Shown here piece after piece: positions 16,830 to 23,245 of a DNA stretch of 35,286 bases (position 1 is the first letter of the stretch; the number at the start of each line of letters is the position of its first letter). The stretch comes from Oscillospiraceae bacterium. Lineage in GTDB: Bacteria > Bacillota > Clostridia > Oscillospirales > UBA929. Position numbers and translations under genes: made by a program. The notes below the pieces were generated by a model. That model had not been told where the DNA came from, ran no database searches, and saw nothing but the letters and a program-made list of their open reading frames with translations. Where the stretch lies: NCBI GenBank assembly GCA_031254195.1, contig JAIRUW010000020.1, positions 1-35,286 of the forward strand, written 5' to 3'.

Positions 16830-16903
16830 TTATTGATTGTATCACATGGGTTATTGATTGTCAATAATATTTCCAACTATTTTTATAGACCTCAATGTGA
16901 TAC
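16830..16903. promoter_or_regulatory. Divergent operator/promoter switch of element 1
   Basis: Minus strand: TTGACA (16864-16859), 17 nt, TACAAT (16841-16836) drives the repressor. Plus strand: TTGTCA (16858), 18 nt, TTTATA (16882) may drive the Cro-like gene. Repeats over these sites: TTATTGATTGT at 16830 and 16851, the palindrome TTATTGA-TTG-TCAATAA at 16851-16867, and the inverted pair GTATCACAT (16839) and ATGTGATAC (16895). Confidence 0.7.
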
Positions 16904-16926
16904 GATAGATAACAGAGGTGATTATT

Positions 16927-17142
16927 ATGATAACAGTTAGGCAAGCAGAGCTCAGAATCAGCATGATTCGCAAGGGATTCACGGGCGCAGGGCTGGCAAA
17001 GGCGGCAGGCATTTCACAAGGGTACATTGTCTATATACTGCAAGGAAAACGGTCAATACTGCCGCCGACGGCGAAAAAAATCTGTGACGCGCTGGGCTGC
17101 GAGTTTGATGAAATCTTTGAGATTAAGGCGGTGCAACAATGA
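16927..17142 (+). CDS. Cro-like Xre regulator
   Basis: A 71-aa single helix-turn-helix protein (GLAKAAGISQGYIVYILQGK, then ICDALGCEFDEIF). The ATG is preferred over a GTG at 16918 because AGAGGTG lies about 8 nt before it. It is the first gene of the rightward transcript, opposite the Xre repressor, a Cro-type position. Its stop overlaps the next start (ATGA). Confidence 0.85.
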   Translation: MITVRQAELRISMIRKGFTGAGLAKAAGISQGYIVYILQGKRSILPPTAKKICDALGCEFDEIFEIKAVQQ

Positions 17143-17387
17143 CCATGCAACGCACCCGGACCATTGCCGGAGCTGCCGCCCATTTTCGCGAAATTGACCC
17201 TCACACCGCCATCACCGAGCGTGCGATCCGTCAAGCCGTTCTGTCGGGAATTGTGCCGTCGTGCCGAGTAGGGACTAAGCATCTTGTGACGATTGAAAAT
17301 TTGGAGCGGTATTTTTTTGGGGAAGCCAAGTCTGCCATGCGAGAGCCACAGTCGCAGTACGGCGCAATTCGCGGGGTTGCGGAATGA
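17139..17387 (+). CDS. Excisionase-like small DNA-binding protein
   Basis: An 82-aa protein. The segment ITERAIRQAVLSGIVPSCRVGTKHLVTIENLERYF (described in two parts: helix near 25-38, wing near 42-55) has the winged-helix layout of Xis/AlpA-type directionality factors, where a short helix is followed by a 'VGxKxLV' wing and an anchor helix. It lies between the Cro-like and primase-like genes, as xis does in phage-inducible islands. The assignment is by shape and context. Confidence 0.6.
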   Translation: MTMQRTRTIAGAAAHFREIDPHTAITERAIRQAVLSGIVPSCRVGTKHLVTIENLERYFFGEAKSAMREPQSQYGAIRGVAE

Positions 17388-18016
17388 CGGACATCTTTAC
17401 AGAAATCCGTACCCGCGTCCCGCTCGCGAAAGTGTTCGCGCTGTATGGCTTACACCCAAACCGCGCCAGGTATATAGGCTGTCCCTTCCACGCCGAGAAA
17501 ACTGGCAGCTTGAAAGTCTATGCCGATCATTGGTTTTGCTTTGGCTGTCATGCCAAAGGCGATGCCGTAACGCTTGTGTCGCGCATGGACGGACTATCCC
17601 CGATAGACGCCGCCCGTAAGCTCGACCGGGCCTTTTCTTTAGGGCTTTTTTCGGACAAGCCACTGACCCCGGCTGAGCGACGCAGAATACAGCAGGCGAC
17701 CGCCAAACATGCCGAGGATAAGGCCCTCGCGATAGGATTTGAGGACTGGTGGAGGAGGGCATGGCTTACGGCACTGTGGCATCAAAGGTGGTTAAAGAGC
17801 GAACACGAACGGCTGCGCCCCCATTCGATGGACGACCATTTATCCGACGAGTTCAGCCATGTGCTGCGTGAGGCTGGGCGCGTGGAGTATCTATTAGATG
17901 AGCTGATGAAAACAAACCGAAAAGAACAGGTCAGCGTCTTTTCAATCCTGCGAAACGAGGTGAAGCACATTGAATCAATCAGAAACAGCCGCGAGGTTGC
18001 GGGAACTCCCGCCTGA
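17384..18016 (+). CDS. CHC2 zinc-finger (DnaG-type) primase-like protein
   Basis: A 210-aa protein with the CHC2 zinc-binding domain of DNA primases near its start: Cys33-x2-His36 in GCPFHAEKTGS and Cys52-x2-Cys55 in WFCFGCHAKGDAV. No TOPRIM catalytic domain follows; the rest is helical and basic. It may help start replication with the downstream ATPase. The start overlaps the Xis-like stop by 4 nt and its end overlaps the ATPase start by 47 nt, so translation is coupled. Confidence 0.85.
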   Translation: MTDIFTEIRTRVPLAKVFALYGLHPNRARYIGCPFHAEKTGSLKVYADHWFCFGCHAKGDAVTLVSRMDGLSPIDAARKLDRAFSLGLFSDKPLTPAERRRIQQATAKHAEDKALAIGFEDWWRRAWLTALWHQRWLKSEHERLRPHSMDDHLSDEFSHVLREAGRVEYLLDELMKTNRKEQVSVFSILRNEVKHIESIRNSREVAGTPA

Positions 18017-19220
18017 CGCACTGGCAGACCTAGCGCCACCTCCCGAAAGGCTCACCCCACTTTGTGCAGCCGATGTAATTATCCGGCCTGTTAAATGGCT
18101 TTGGCGGGATGTGCTTGTACAAGGTGCATTGAATTCTATCCAAGGCATTGCCGGAATTGGAAAAACGTTCAAACTGTGCGCCGTTGCCGCCGCCGTCAGC
18201 AGTGGCGGGTGCGTGCAATCTGTGGGCGGCGGGATGGAGCCGCTACAGTGCGGGCGCGTTCTGTACCTGTCGGGCGATGATGACCCCAGTACCACGCTCG
18301 TACCCCGCATGACGGAGCTTGGCGCGGATTTAGGCAATATACATTTCGCCCCGGATGGTATGCTGCCACAGATCGGCAGCGGTGAACTCAAGCAGCTATT
18401 TGAAGCTGTAAAGCCATCACTGTGCGTCATTGATACGCTACAGCACTTTTTACCCGGCAGGGTAGACCTTAATTCCGCCAACTCTACAACCTCCGCGTTA
18501 CAACCGTTGAAGGTGCTAGCGGAAAAATACAACTGCGCTGTCGTAGTTATTCAACACATTTCAAAAATAGGCGCAAGCGGCAACGGTGGGTTTTCCGTCA
18601 ATTTCGGCATCGGCAGCGCAGCGGTAAACGGGCTGTTCCGTTCCGTTTGGACTCTCGGCCGGCTAAAAGACAGCGACGGCAGGCCGAGCAGTATCAGAGC
18701 CATAGCTCCGAGCAAGACAAACCTTGTCAAAGGCGACGCGCCGTGTATCCTGTTTGAGCTGTCACAGGATAGGGGATTTCTCTGGGCGGGCGTTGACCAT
18801 GATTTAACGGCAGAAGAGCTATACAGCCCAACAAAGACGCAACAACCCCGCGAAGCACCGGAACGAGACGAGTGTGCAGCCCATCTAAAGGCGTTGCTGG
18901 CGGATGGCCCTGTACTCGCAAGTGCCGTATGGGACGCGACAAAGGCAAACGGATTTTCGGAAAAGACAGTTAAGAGGACAAAAAAGGAAATGGGCATCGA
19001 GAGCAAAAAAGAGGGCGATGTATGGGTATGGAATCTTCAAGGGGGTCAACATACCCGGCAAGATGACCTTGACCCCCTTGACCTTCTTGACCAAGGGGGT
19101 CAGCTTGTAACCATTGGAAACAGTGAAGGGGGTCAAGAGGGTCAGCTAAAACCAGTCGGGTCAATATGTGACCCCCTTGGTTTAACCACATTCGCAGAAG
19201 GGCAGGTGGTGCGCCTATGA
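17970..19220 (+). CDS. RepA/DnaB-type AAA replication ATPase
   Basis: A 416-aa protein starting at TTG with GAGGTG 7 nt upstream. Walker A is GIAGIGKT (59-66), followed by YLSGDDDPSTTL and a Walker B-like LCVIDTLQHFLPG. VVVIQHISK resembles the sensor strand of RepA/RadA-like hexameric helicases. The C-terminal about 60 residues are low-complexity (GGQ and DPLDLL units) because the DNA there consists of repeated AAGGGGGTCA motifs. It probably unwinds the element's origin together with the CHC2 protein. No relaxase is present. Confidence 0.8.
   Translation: MNQSETAARLRELPPDALADLAPPPERLTPLCAADVIIRPVKWLWRDVLVQGALNSIQGIAGIGKTFKLCAVAAAVSSGGCVQSVGGGMEPLQCGRVLYLSGDDDPSTTLVPRMTELGADLGNIHFAPDGMLPQIGSGELKQLFEAVKPSLCVIDTLQHFLPGRVDLNSANSTTSALQPLKVLAEKYNCAVVVIQHISKIGASGNGGFSVNFGIGSAAVNGLFRSVWTLGRLKDSDGRPSSIRAIAPSKTNLVKGDAPCILFELSQDRGFLWAGVDHDLTAEELYSPTKTQQPREAPERDECAAHLKALLADGPVLASAVWDATKANGFSEKTVKRTKKEMGIESKKEGDVWVWNLQGGQHTRQDDLDPLDLLDQGGQLVTIGNSEGGQEGQLKPVGSICDPLGLTTFAEGQVVRL
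19039..19178. repeat. Iteron-like repeats inside the rep gene 3' end
   Basis: Exact 10-mers AAGGGGGTCA at 19039, 19093 and 19126 (plus) and TGACCCCCTT at 19070 and 19169 (minus sense), with partial copies GAGGGTCA near 19137 and CGGGTCA near 19157. Dense repeats at the end of a replication gene suggest an origin. Confidence 0.7.
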
Positions 19221-19600
19221 CGGAGATCAGAAAGCTCGAAAAAATGGGTGTCCGCTTCCGGCTGGCGGTTGATTGTGAGCTGCCCCCCGATCCCCCGCCC
19301 GAAGCCAGGGCGTTGTTGGAAAGACTATCCATCGAGCGGGACGCTGTCATTCGGGACTTGGCGCAGCGGATGATAGCGGTTGATGGCGGGCTCTACGAAT
19401 TGCCCCGCGATGTGCCGATACCGGGCGAATGGGAAATACAGCGCCTTGCACAGCAGGTATGGGAAGAAGCCAACAAAGGGCAAGGAGCGGACTTGAAGAA
19501 GATTTACCGCGCCGCGTCAACGATTTACCTTTACGCTTCCGGTGCTTCATACGCCGATGAGATGCGCGGCATCTATGACCAGCTACACATTGCGAATTAA
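19217..19600 (+). CDS. Hypothetical protein of element 1
   Basis: A 127-aa acidic, helical protein whose start overlaps the ATPase stop (ATGA). It is opened by MTEIRKLEKMGVRFRLAVDC and has a Pro-rich turn near residue 27 (PPDPPPEAR). No motif is recognised. The coupling to rep and the VRR-NUC gene points to a replication or DNA-processing role, but this is inference only. Confidence 0.75.
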   Translation: MTEIRKLEKMGVRFRLAVDCELPPDPPPEARALLERLSIERDAVIRDLAQRMIAVDGGLYELPRDVPIPGEWEIQRLAQQVWEEANKGQGADLKKIYRAASTIYLYASGASYADEMRGIYDQLHIAN

Positions 19601-19612
19601 GGGAGTGACACC

Positions 19613-20086
19613 ATGCCGACGAAACGCGAAGTCAACCAAGCGCTGGAGTTTTACGGTGTAGCGTCCGGCAAGCTGGACGTTGCCGACTGTCGGTCTTTAG
19701 GCATCCCTCCCGCTCGCCGCCGGCAGCATGAAGCCGGGGAACAGGTAGCACTCTTTCAATGGGCGCGGATGATGGAAAAGCAGCACCCGGAACTTACCTT
19801 GCTTCATCATATCCCAAACGGCGGGAGCCGGAAAAGCGCCATCGAGGGCGCACACCTTAAAGCGCAAGGCGTCCGAGCGGGAGTACCCGACATATGCCTA
19901 CCCGTGGCGCGTGGGGGCTATCACGGCCTGTATATCGAGCTGAAAGCCACCGGGGGCAGAGTGCAAGACACGCAGCGGGTATGGATTGACGCATTGGCGG
20001 CACAGGGATACAAGGCAATTGTGGCGTTTGGCTTTGAACAGGCGCGGGCAGCTATTGAACAGTATTTGAGGGGCGAGGCGACCTAA
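19613..20086 (+). CDS. VRR-NUC domain nuclease
   Basis: A 157-aa protein with the VRR-NUC (PD-(D/E)xK) signature: EQVALFQWARMM, HIPNGGSRKSAIEGAHLKAQ, GVRAGVPDICLPV and YIELKATGG, which hold the active-site Glu, Asp and Glu-x-Lys. Phage versions act on branched or nicked DNA. The domain fills residues 40-150; the first 40 residues are an extension. It lies 12 nt after the preceding gene in the rightward replication operon. Confidence 0.9.
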   Translation: MPTKREVNQALEFYGVASGKLDVADCRSLGIPPARRRQHEAGEQVALFQWARMMEKQHPELTLLHHIPNGGSRKSAIEGAHLKAQGVRAGVPDICLPVARGGYHGLYIELKATGGRVQDTQRVWIDALAAQGYKAIVAFGFEQARAAIEQYLRGEAT

Positions 20087-20133
20087 ATGGCGAGGCCTCC
20101 CGAAAGGGATTACAATAAAAAGGAGAGATTCAC

Positions 20134-20406
20134 ATGAATCTCAGAAACAAACCCACGCAAGCAGAGAAGCCCGCATATGTCAACAATTCTCGTCCGTATT
20201 ATCTAAACGGCGAGAATTACAAGGTGAGGTTGACCGGCGACGAGTTCATTACCACGATTTGCCCGGATTGCAGCGCGGAGCATACCGTAGATTCCGATAC
20301 GTTTATCGAGATTGAGCGCGAGGACGGCATCTATATGGTAGAAGAAGATGGCATTTTCGGAGCCACGGTAAGATGTGAAAAATGCTCTGCAAAGCAGAAT
20401 GCCTAA
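20134..20406 (+). CDS. Small zinc-ribbon protein
   Basis: A 90-aa protein with AAAGGAGAG upstream. Two Cys pairs, CPDC (residue 43) and CEKC (near 82), bracket an acidic beta-rich segment and probably bind one zinc. The family is not recognised. It ends the rightward replication block before the noncoding repeats. Confidence 0.75.
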   Translation: MNLRNKPTQAEKPAYVNNSRPYYLNGENYKVRLTGDEFITTICPDCSAEHTVDSDTFIEIEREDGIYMVEEDGIFGATVRCEKCSAKQNA

Positions 20407-20418
20407 GCAACAGAGCGT

Positions 20419-20448
20419 AGGCGCGGTGAGTGTCGGCTTACCGCGCCT
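20419..20448. terminator. Perfect hairpin after the zinc-ribbon gene
   Basis: AGGCGCGGT and ACCGCGCCT form a perfect 9-bp stem with a 12-nt loop, 12 nt after the stop. There is no T run, so it may be a terminator or part of an origin. Confidence 0.45.
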
Positions 20449-20635
20449 GTATCGGATGTATGCGCCCGACCTTGAAGAAAATGCCGCCTTTTTTCCGTTT
20501 TTAGCGGCTTCGTCGCGGCTTTGATTGCTTGTAAATGGGATCTCCAGCCGATTGAATTTCCCTTTGCTCCTCCATTGTTCGACTAGGGAGTGGTATTAGG
20601 CCTTCATGCCCCTTATTCCCTTGCGCCAGAAGGCT

Positions 20636-20720
20636 GTCACGCTTTGTCACGCTGTCACGCTTTTGAGTGTCACGTTTGTCACGCTTTTTTGTCACGCTCG
20701 GTGGTGACCGGCGCGGTCAC
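20636..20720. repeat. GTCACGCT iteron-like array
   Basis: Five direct GTCACGCT copies (20636, 20646, 20654, 20678, 20691) and one variant GTCACGTT (20669) within 63 bp, followed by the inverted repeat GTGACC-ggcgc-GGTCAC (20704-20720). The region 20407-20743 has no supported gene. The array resembles a replication origin or the operator of a multimeric regulator. Confidence 0.7.
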
Positions 20721-20743
20721 AGGGGCATAGTGAAGCGGACCGC

Positions 20744-21199
20744 CTATGAAAGTAGCTTTTTTCGGATTCCCAATGCGTCAACCTGTGAAGTCATCCTGCC
20801 AAGCTCAAGTTGCTTTATGTAATTTCTTGATTTTTCGCTAATTTCTCTAATGAGGTTTTTGTCTTTAACGATATAGTGCAAGCCGTCAAAGACGAACTCC
20901 CCGGCTATGTATTCATCGGTTACAGGTATCATATTGCAGATTCTGAAAACCCGTTCTGCTCCTGCGATTAACCCAATATGGAATGTCAGACAATTCCCCT
21001 TACCCCTTCTTTTTTCCACATCCTCTATTTTTCGTCTGTATGCGTCTACTTGGCTGCTAAGAGGTATGAGCCAATAAATGCCGCGACTATCCTTGAACGC
21101 ATAGTAAAACGGCCTGCCTCTTTTGTTGTGGATATGCTTCTCATGGGGAAAATCGGAATAATACTTGTCCTTGACTTTATATAACCCGTTTTCAACCAT
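20744..21199 (-). CDS. Type III toxin, CptN-like endoribonuclease
   Basis: A 151-aa protein. The start is the ATG with GAGG 8 nt upstream; an in-frame TTG further upstream would lie in the terminator. The order ENGLYKVKDKYYSDFP, RPFYYAFKDSRGIYWLIPLS, SQVDAYRRKIED, MIPVTDEYIAGEF and DKNLIREISEKSR matches CptN, the toxin of CptIN type III systems (ToxN/AbiQ fold). These toxins cut RNA and are held by a small repetitive RNA, which is encoded just upstream. Such systems often abort phage infection. It is opposite in direction to its neighbours, as an independent cargo. Confidence 0.8.
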   Translation of the reverse strand: MVENGLYKVKDKYYSDFPHEKHIHNKRGRPFYYAFKDSRGIYWLIPLSSQVDAYRRKIEDVEKRRGKGNCLTFHIGLIAGAERVFRICNMIPVTDEYIAGEFVFDGLHYIVKDKNLIREISEKSRNYIKQLELGRMTSQVDALGIRKKLLS

Positions 21200-21218
21200 T
21201 GCATTTACCTCATTCCAA

Positions 21219-21242
21219 GAGAAAGCCCCTCGATTGAGGGGC
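21219..21242 (-). terminator. Terminator between antitoxin RNA and toxin
   Basis: Minus strand: GCCCCTC and GAGGGGC form a 7-bp stem with loop AATC, then CTTTCTC. Type III systems carry such a leaky terminator between antitoxin and toxin. Confidence 0.75.
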
Positions 21243-21381
21243 AATCCTTTGTTTCAAGCCTGTGTCTTATACCCCGCCCACAGGCACGCGGCGAATATTA
21301 GCAAGTCACACTCTTATACCCCGCTGGCGACATGCGGCAATCATCGGGCGCGACCGCCCGGTATAGAGTATGCCATTCGGC
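21225..21381 (-). ncRNA. Type III antitoxin RNA, CptI-like
   Basis: Between a consensus promoter and the terminator, the minus strand carries two tandem repeats of about 45 nt (21343-21299 and 21297-21253). They share the 12-mer GCGGGGTATAAG at 47-nt spacing, with similar flanks GATTGCCGC and ATTCGCCGC and similar ends ACTTG and GCTTG. In CptIN the toxin cuts such a precursor into pseudoknot units that inhibit it. The two repeats, the length and the position before a CptN-like gene support the call. The 5' end is inferred from the promoter. Confidence 0.7.
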
Positions 21382-21387
21382 ACCTTT

Positions 21388-21415
21388 AGTATACCATATG
21401 AGCGCCATTTGTCAA
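21388..21415 (-). promoter_or_regulatory. Promoter of the antitoxin RNA
   Basis: Minus strand: TTGACA (21415-21410), 16-nt spacer, TATACT (21393-21388). Strong, as needed for excess antitoxin RNA. Confidence 0.8.
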
Positions 21416-21468
21416 GCAGTATCCGTTCATAATTTTGCGTATCTGCTTGCAACCTTGCGTATCTTACG

Positions 21469-21675
21469 TTATCTTGTGTCCGCACCACCCCTGTCCCGCT
21501 CGACCTGGTTGTCAATGGCGCGGTTGACAAACCCGTTGAGGCTTTCGTCCCGGCTGGCGGCATGGGCTTGTAACTCGGCCTTGCGCCCTTTGGGGATGAC
21601 AATCTCCATTCGGTCATATGTTTTGTCGCGGTATTTATTCTTTGCCCGTGTGGATGCTTTGCTTTCCTGTGACAA
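21469..21675 (-). CDS. Ribbon-helix-helix (Arc-type) regulator
   Basis: A 68-aa protein starting at TTG with AGGAGG 8 nt upstream. TYDRMEIVIPKGRKAEL gives the DNA-contacting strand and first helix, and SLNGFVNRAIDNQVER the second helix of an RHH fold. It is similar over its whole length to the N-terminal domain of the element 2 repressor (shared KA, YD, KG, AHA, ESLNG, AI, ER in register). It probably binds the three TTACGGA sites in its own upstream region and so controls the rightward promoter at 21829. Confidence 0.8.
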   Translation of the reverse strand: MSQESKASTRAKNKYRDKTYDRMEIVIPKGRKAELQAHAASRDESLNGFVNRAIDNQVERDRGGADTR

Positions 21676-21755
21676 TATCCTTTCCTCCTTTTTGCTGCCC
21701 GAGGGCGTGGCATAACTGCGCCCACTCTTTTTACAATACCATTATACCACAAAGC

Positions 21756-21857
21756 ATTACGGAAGTATATAGGCAAATTGCACAAACTTACGGAAGTATA
21801 TTTGTATATTATTTTATAGCAAAACCTCTTGACAATATACGTCCGTAAGTATATAAT
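21756..21857 (+). promoter_or_regulatory. Promoter with three operator copies
   Basis: Plus strand: TTGACA (21829-21834), 17 nt, TATAAT (21852-21857). The 14-mer TTACGGAAGTATAT occurs at 21757 and 21788, and an inverted copy with one change (CCGTAAG core) overlaps the spacer near 21834-21849. The promoter drives the gene at 22004; its leader (21858-22003) contains a CCGTCA/TGACGG hairpin at 21884-21901. Confidence 0.75.
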
Positions 21858-22003
21858 AAATATAGCAAGAGAACAAGGGAACGCCGTCAAGAGAATGACG
21901 GACAAAGCGACCGGCCATATCCCTGTGAAAGCCTCCATGAAGGACTATAGTCAGGAAGATGCCGCCGCCGTTCCCCGATCTTGAAAACAAAGGAGGAAAG
22001 ACC

Positions 22004-22279
22004 ATGACCAACAACGACATCATCAAAGCCGCGAGAGACTACCGGGAACTGCAAGCCATGATCCGCGAGCTGGAAGCCGAAGCTGAGGCGGTAAAGGCCG
22101 CCATCGCCGCCACGATGGACGCACAGGGCGTTGACACCCTACAGGCCGACATCTTCACCATCAAGTACACAGCGTACACTACGCAGCGGATTGACGCCAC
22201 CGCCATCAGGAAGGAGCTGCCCGACGTCGCCGCCCGCTACACCAAGACCGCAGAAGCCCGCCGCTTCCAAGTGGCATGA
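22004..22279 (+). CDS. Small coiled-coil phage-type protein
   Basis: A 91-aa protein; the ATG has AAAGGAGGAAAG upstream, which rules out the in-frame ATG at 21959. A helical N-terminus (YRELQAMIRELEAEAEAVKA) is followed by a beta segment DIFTIKYTAYTTQRIDATAI and a terminal TAEARRFQVA. The layout is common among small proteins of Clostridia phages and integrated elements, often near recombination genes, but the function is unknown to me. Confidence 0.75.
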   Translation: MTNNDIIKAARDYRELQAMIRELEAEAEAVKAAIAATMDAQGVDTLQADIFTIKYTAYTTQRIDATAIRKELPDVAARYTKTAEARRFQVA

Positions 22280-22317
22280 GAGAGGCCCATATCAGACGGC
22301 AATCTGATACAGGCCAT

Positions 22318-22365
22318 GCGGGTACGGTATACCCAACCTCTGTAAGTTTAGTATACCGTATCCGC
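22318..22365. repeat. Large imperfect inverted repeat
   Basis: GCGGGTACGGTATAC (22318-22332) pairs with GTATACCGTATCCGC (22351-22365) apart from one mismatch, loop of 18 nt. A smaller hairpin TATCAGA/TCTGATA lies at 22290-22309. Both are in the gap between two genes and could be an operator or RNA structure. Confidence 0.5.
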
Positions 22366-22397
22366 TCCTAATAATCAAGAAAAAGGAGAATTTTTCT

Positions 22398-22547
22398 ATG
22401 GAAACAAACATCCCATTACCCGCCGACGGTCTCACCGGCGACGAACAATCCTTCATAGACCTCCTACGTCGTACCCTAAACCTAGAATACGCCGCCGGGT
22501 ATGCCGATGGCCTCAAGGCCGCACAGGAAGAGGCGGGCCATGAGTAA
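22398..22547 (+). CDS. Hypothetical 49-aa protein
   Basis: A 49-aa acidic protein (METNIPLPADGLTGDEQSF opens it) with AAAGGAG upstream and a 3' end that overlaps the next gene by 8 nt. The LEYAAGYADGLKAAQEE tail is a helix seen in many tiny phage proteins. Coupled translation supports it as real; no function can be assigned. Confidence 0.6.
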   Translation: METNIPLPADGLTGDEQSFIDLLRRTLNLEYAAGYADGLKAAQEEAGHE

Positions 22548-22818
22548 CATCGAAGCCGCCGCCCTGTGCGCCAAACGCGACATCATCCGCTTCCTGTGTA
22601 TTATGGCATGTGTCGCCATCGTTGCGCTATCGGCCATCATCTACATCGCCAAAACTCATGCGCATGTCTGTGAGGCTGTGGCATATACGCACACGGACGA
22701 CTACGGCACGACGATCACCACCGTCATCAACGGACGGCAGACCATTACGACGGTTACGACGGCTGATGGCAAGGTGATCGCGCAGTCATCGATCAGCGGA
22801 CGAAAAAAAGGAGGATAA
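22540..22818 (+). CDS. Single-span membrane protein of element 1
   Basis: A 92-aa protein starting at the ATG that overlaps the preceding stop. Residues 16-38 (IRFLCIMACVAIVALSAIIYIA) form a membrane anchor, followed by a Thr-rich external or cytosolic tail (TTITTVINGRQTITTVTTAD) of likely beta structure. No family recognised. It is followed after 3 nt by the Rha fragment. Confidence 0.7.
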   Translation: MSNIEAAALCAKRDIIRFLCIMACVAIVALSAIIYIAKTHAHVCEAVAYTHTDDYGTTITTVINGRQTITTVTTADGKVIAQSSISGRKKGG

Positions 22819-22821
22819 CAC

Positions 22822-23073
22822 ATGAATGAGCTAATGAAAACGCAATCCATTCACACAATCGATAGCCGCGAGATCGCGGATATGGTGGGAAAGGAACATA
22901 AAAATCTTCTTGCAGACATTCGAGGGTATATCACCCATTTAACGGGCTTGGATTTCAGCCCGTTAGAATTCTTTGTTGAAACCACCTATGATGACAGCAC
23001 AGGACGGACAGAAATGACCGCCTTTTTCGTCTCTTTTTTGCGCCTTAGTCCCCAAATAGTCCCCAAACGCTAA
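22822..23073 (+). CDS. Rha-family regulator, truncated at the element end
   Basis: An 83-aa product with AAAGGAGG upstream. Residues 8-70 match the N-terminal DNA-binding part of Rha phage regulators: IDSREIADMVGKEHKNLLAD, then DFSPLEFFVETTYDDSTGRT. Full Rha proteins continue with a long helical part; here the match ends near residue 70 and the last 13 codons are read through the TAGTCCCCA arm repeats. It is probably a remnant cut when the right arm was joined, or a minimal DNA-binding version. Confidence 0.75.
   Translation: MNELMKTQSIHTIDSREIADMVGKEHKNLLADIRGYITHLTGLDFSPLEFFVETTYDDSTGRTEMTAFFVSFLRLSPQIVPKR
23046..23065. repeat. Integrase arm-type repeats, element 1 right arm
   Basis: Two direct TAGTCCCCA copies (23046, 23057), with the same 11-nt spacing as two of the three at the left arm. 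Confidence 0.65.
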
Positions 23074-23117
23074 AACGACGAAATTATATGCGGCATAAAA
23101 GTTTCCACTATATACTT

Positions 23118-23142
23118 AAAACCGCCCGATTGGGCGGTTTTT
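23118..23142. terminator. Terminator carried by element 1 beside att
   Basis: AAACCGCCC and GGGCGGTTT with a 4-5-nt loop, flanked by A and T runs, directly abutting the att core. On the minus strand it would end a tRNA-Arg transcript if element 1 alone were integrated. Confidence 0.8.
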
Positions 23143-23189
23143 GCTGGCGCGCCGTGGAGGATTCGAACCCTCGACCTTCTGGTCCGTAG
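23143..23189. repeat. att copy 2, junction of elements 1 and 2
   Basis: 47 bp identical to the 3' half of tRNA-Arg (copy 3). It serves as the right end of element 1 and the left end of element 2. Confidence 0.92.
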
Positions 23190-23245
23190 TCTAATAAATG
23201 CCCCTTGTTCCGCAATGAAAAATCAGTGTTTGCAAGGGTTTTGTT

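Larger units (their letters stand above)
14508..23142. mobile_element. Element 1: satellite/PICI-like integrated element
   Basis: 8.6 kb between two copies of the tRNA-Arg att core. It has a tyrosine integrase and a repressor leftward. Rightward are Cro-like, Xis-like, CHC2-primase-like and helicase-like genes, then iteron-like repeats, a nuclease and accessory genes. There is no capsid, tail, terminase, relaxase or lysis gene. The order int-repressor / cro-xis-pri-rep-ori is that of phage-inducible chromosomal islands in Gram-positive bacteria. A small integrative plasmid is the alternative. Confidence 0.75.

Noticed and set aside
19039..19178. Possible CRISPR array.
   Set aside because: Repeats are 10 bp, in both orientations and within a coding frame; there are no spacers of constant length and no cas genes.
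20501..20695. A 64-codon minus-strand frame with repeated KRD units.
   Set aside because: It is only the GTCACGCT iterons read as codons; no ribosome site and strongly biased composition.
21306..21938. A long minus-strand frame across the antitoxin RNA and RHH gene.
   Set aside because: It overlaps the promoter-operator region and the better-supported RHH gene in another frame.
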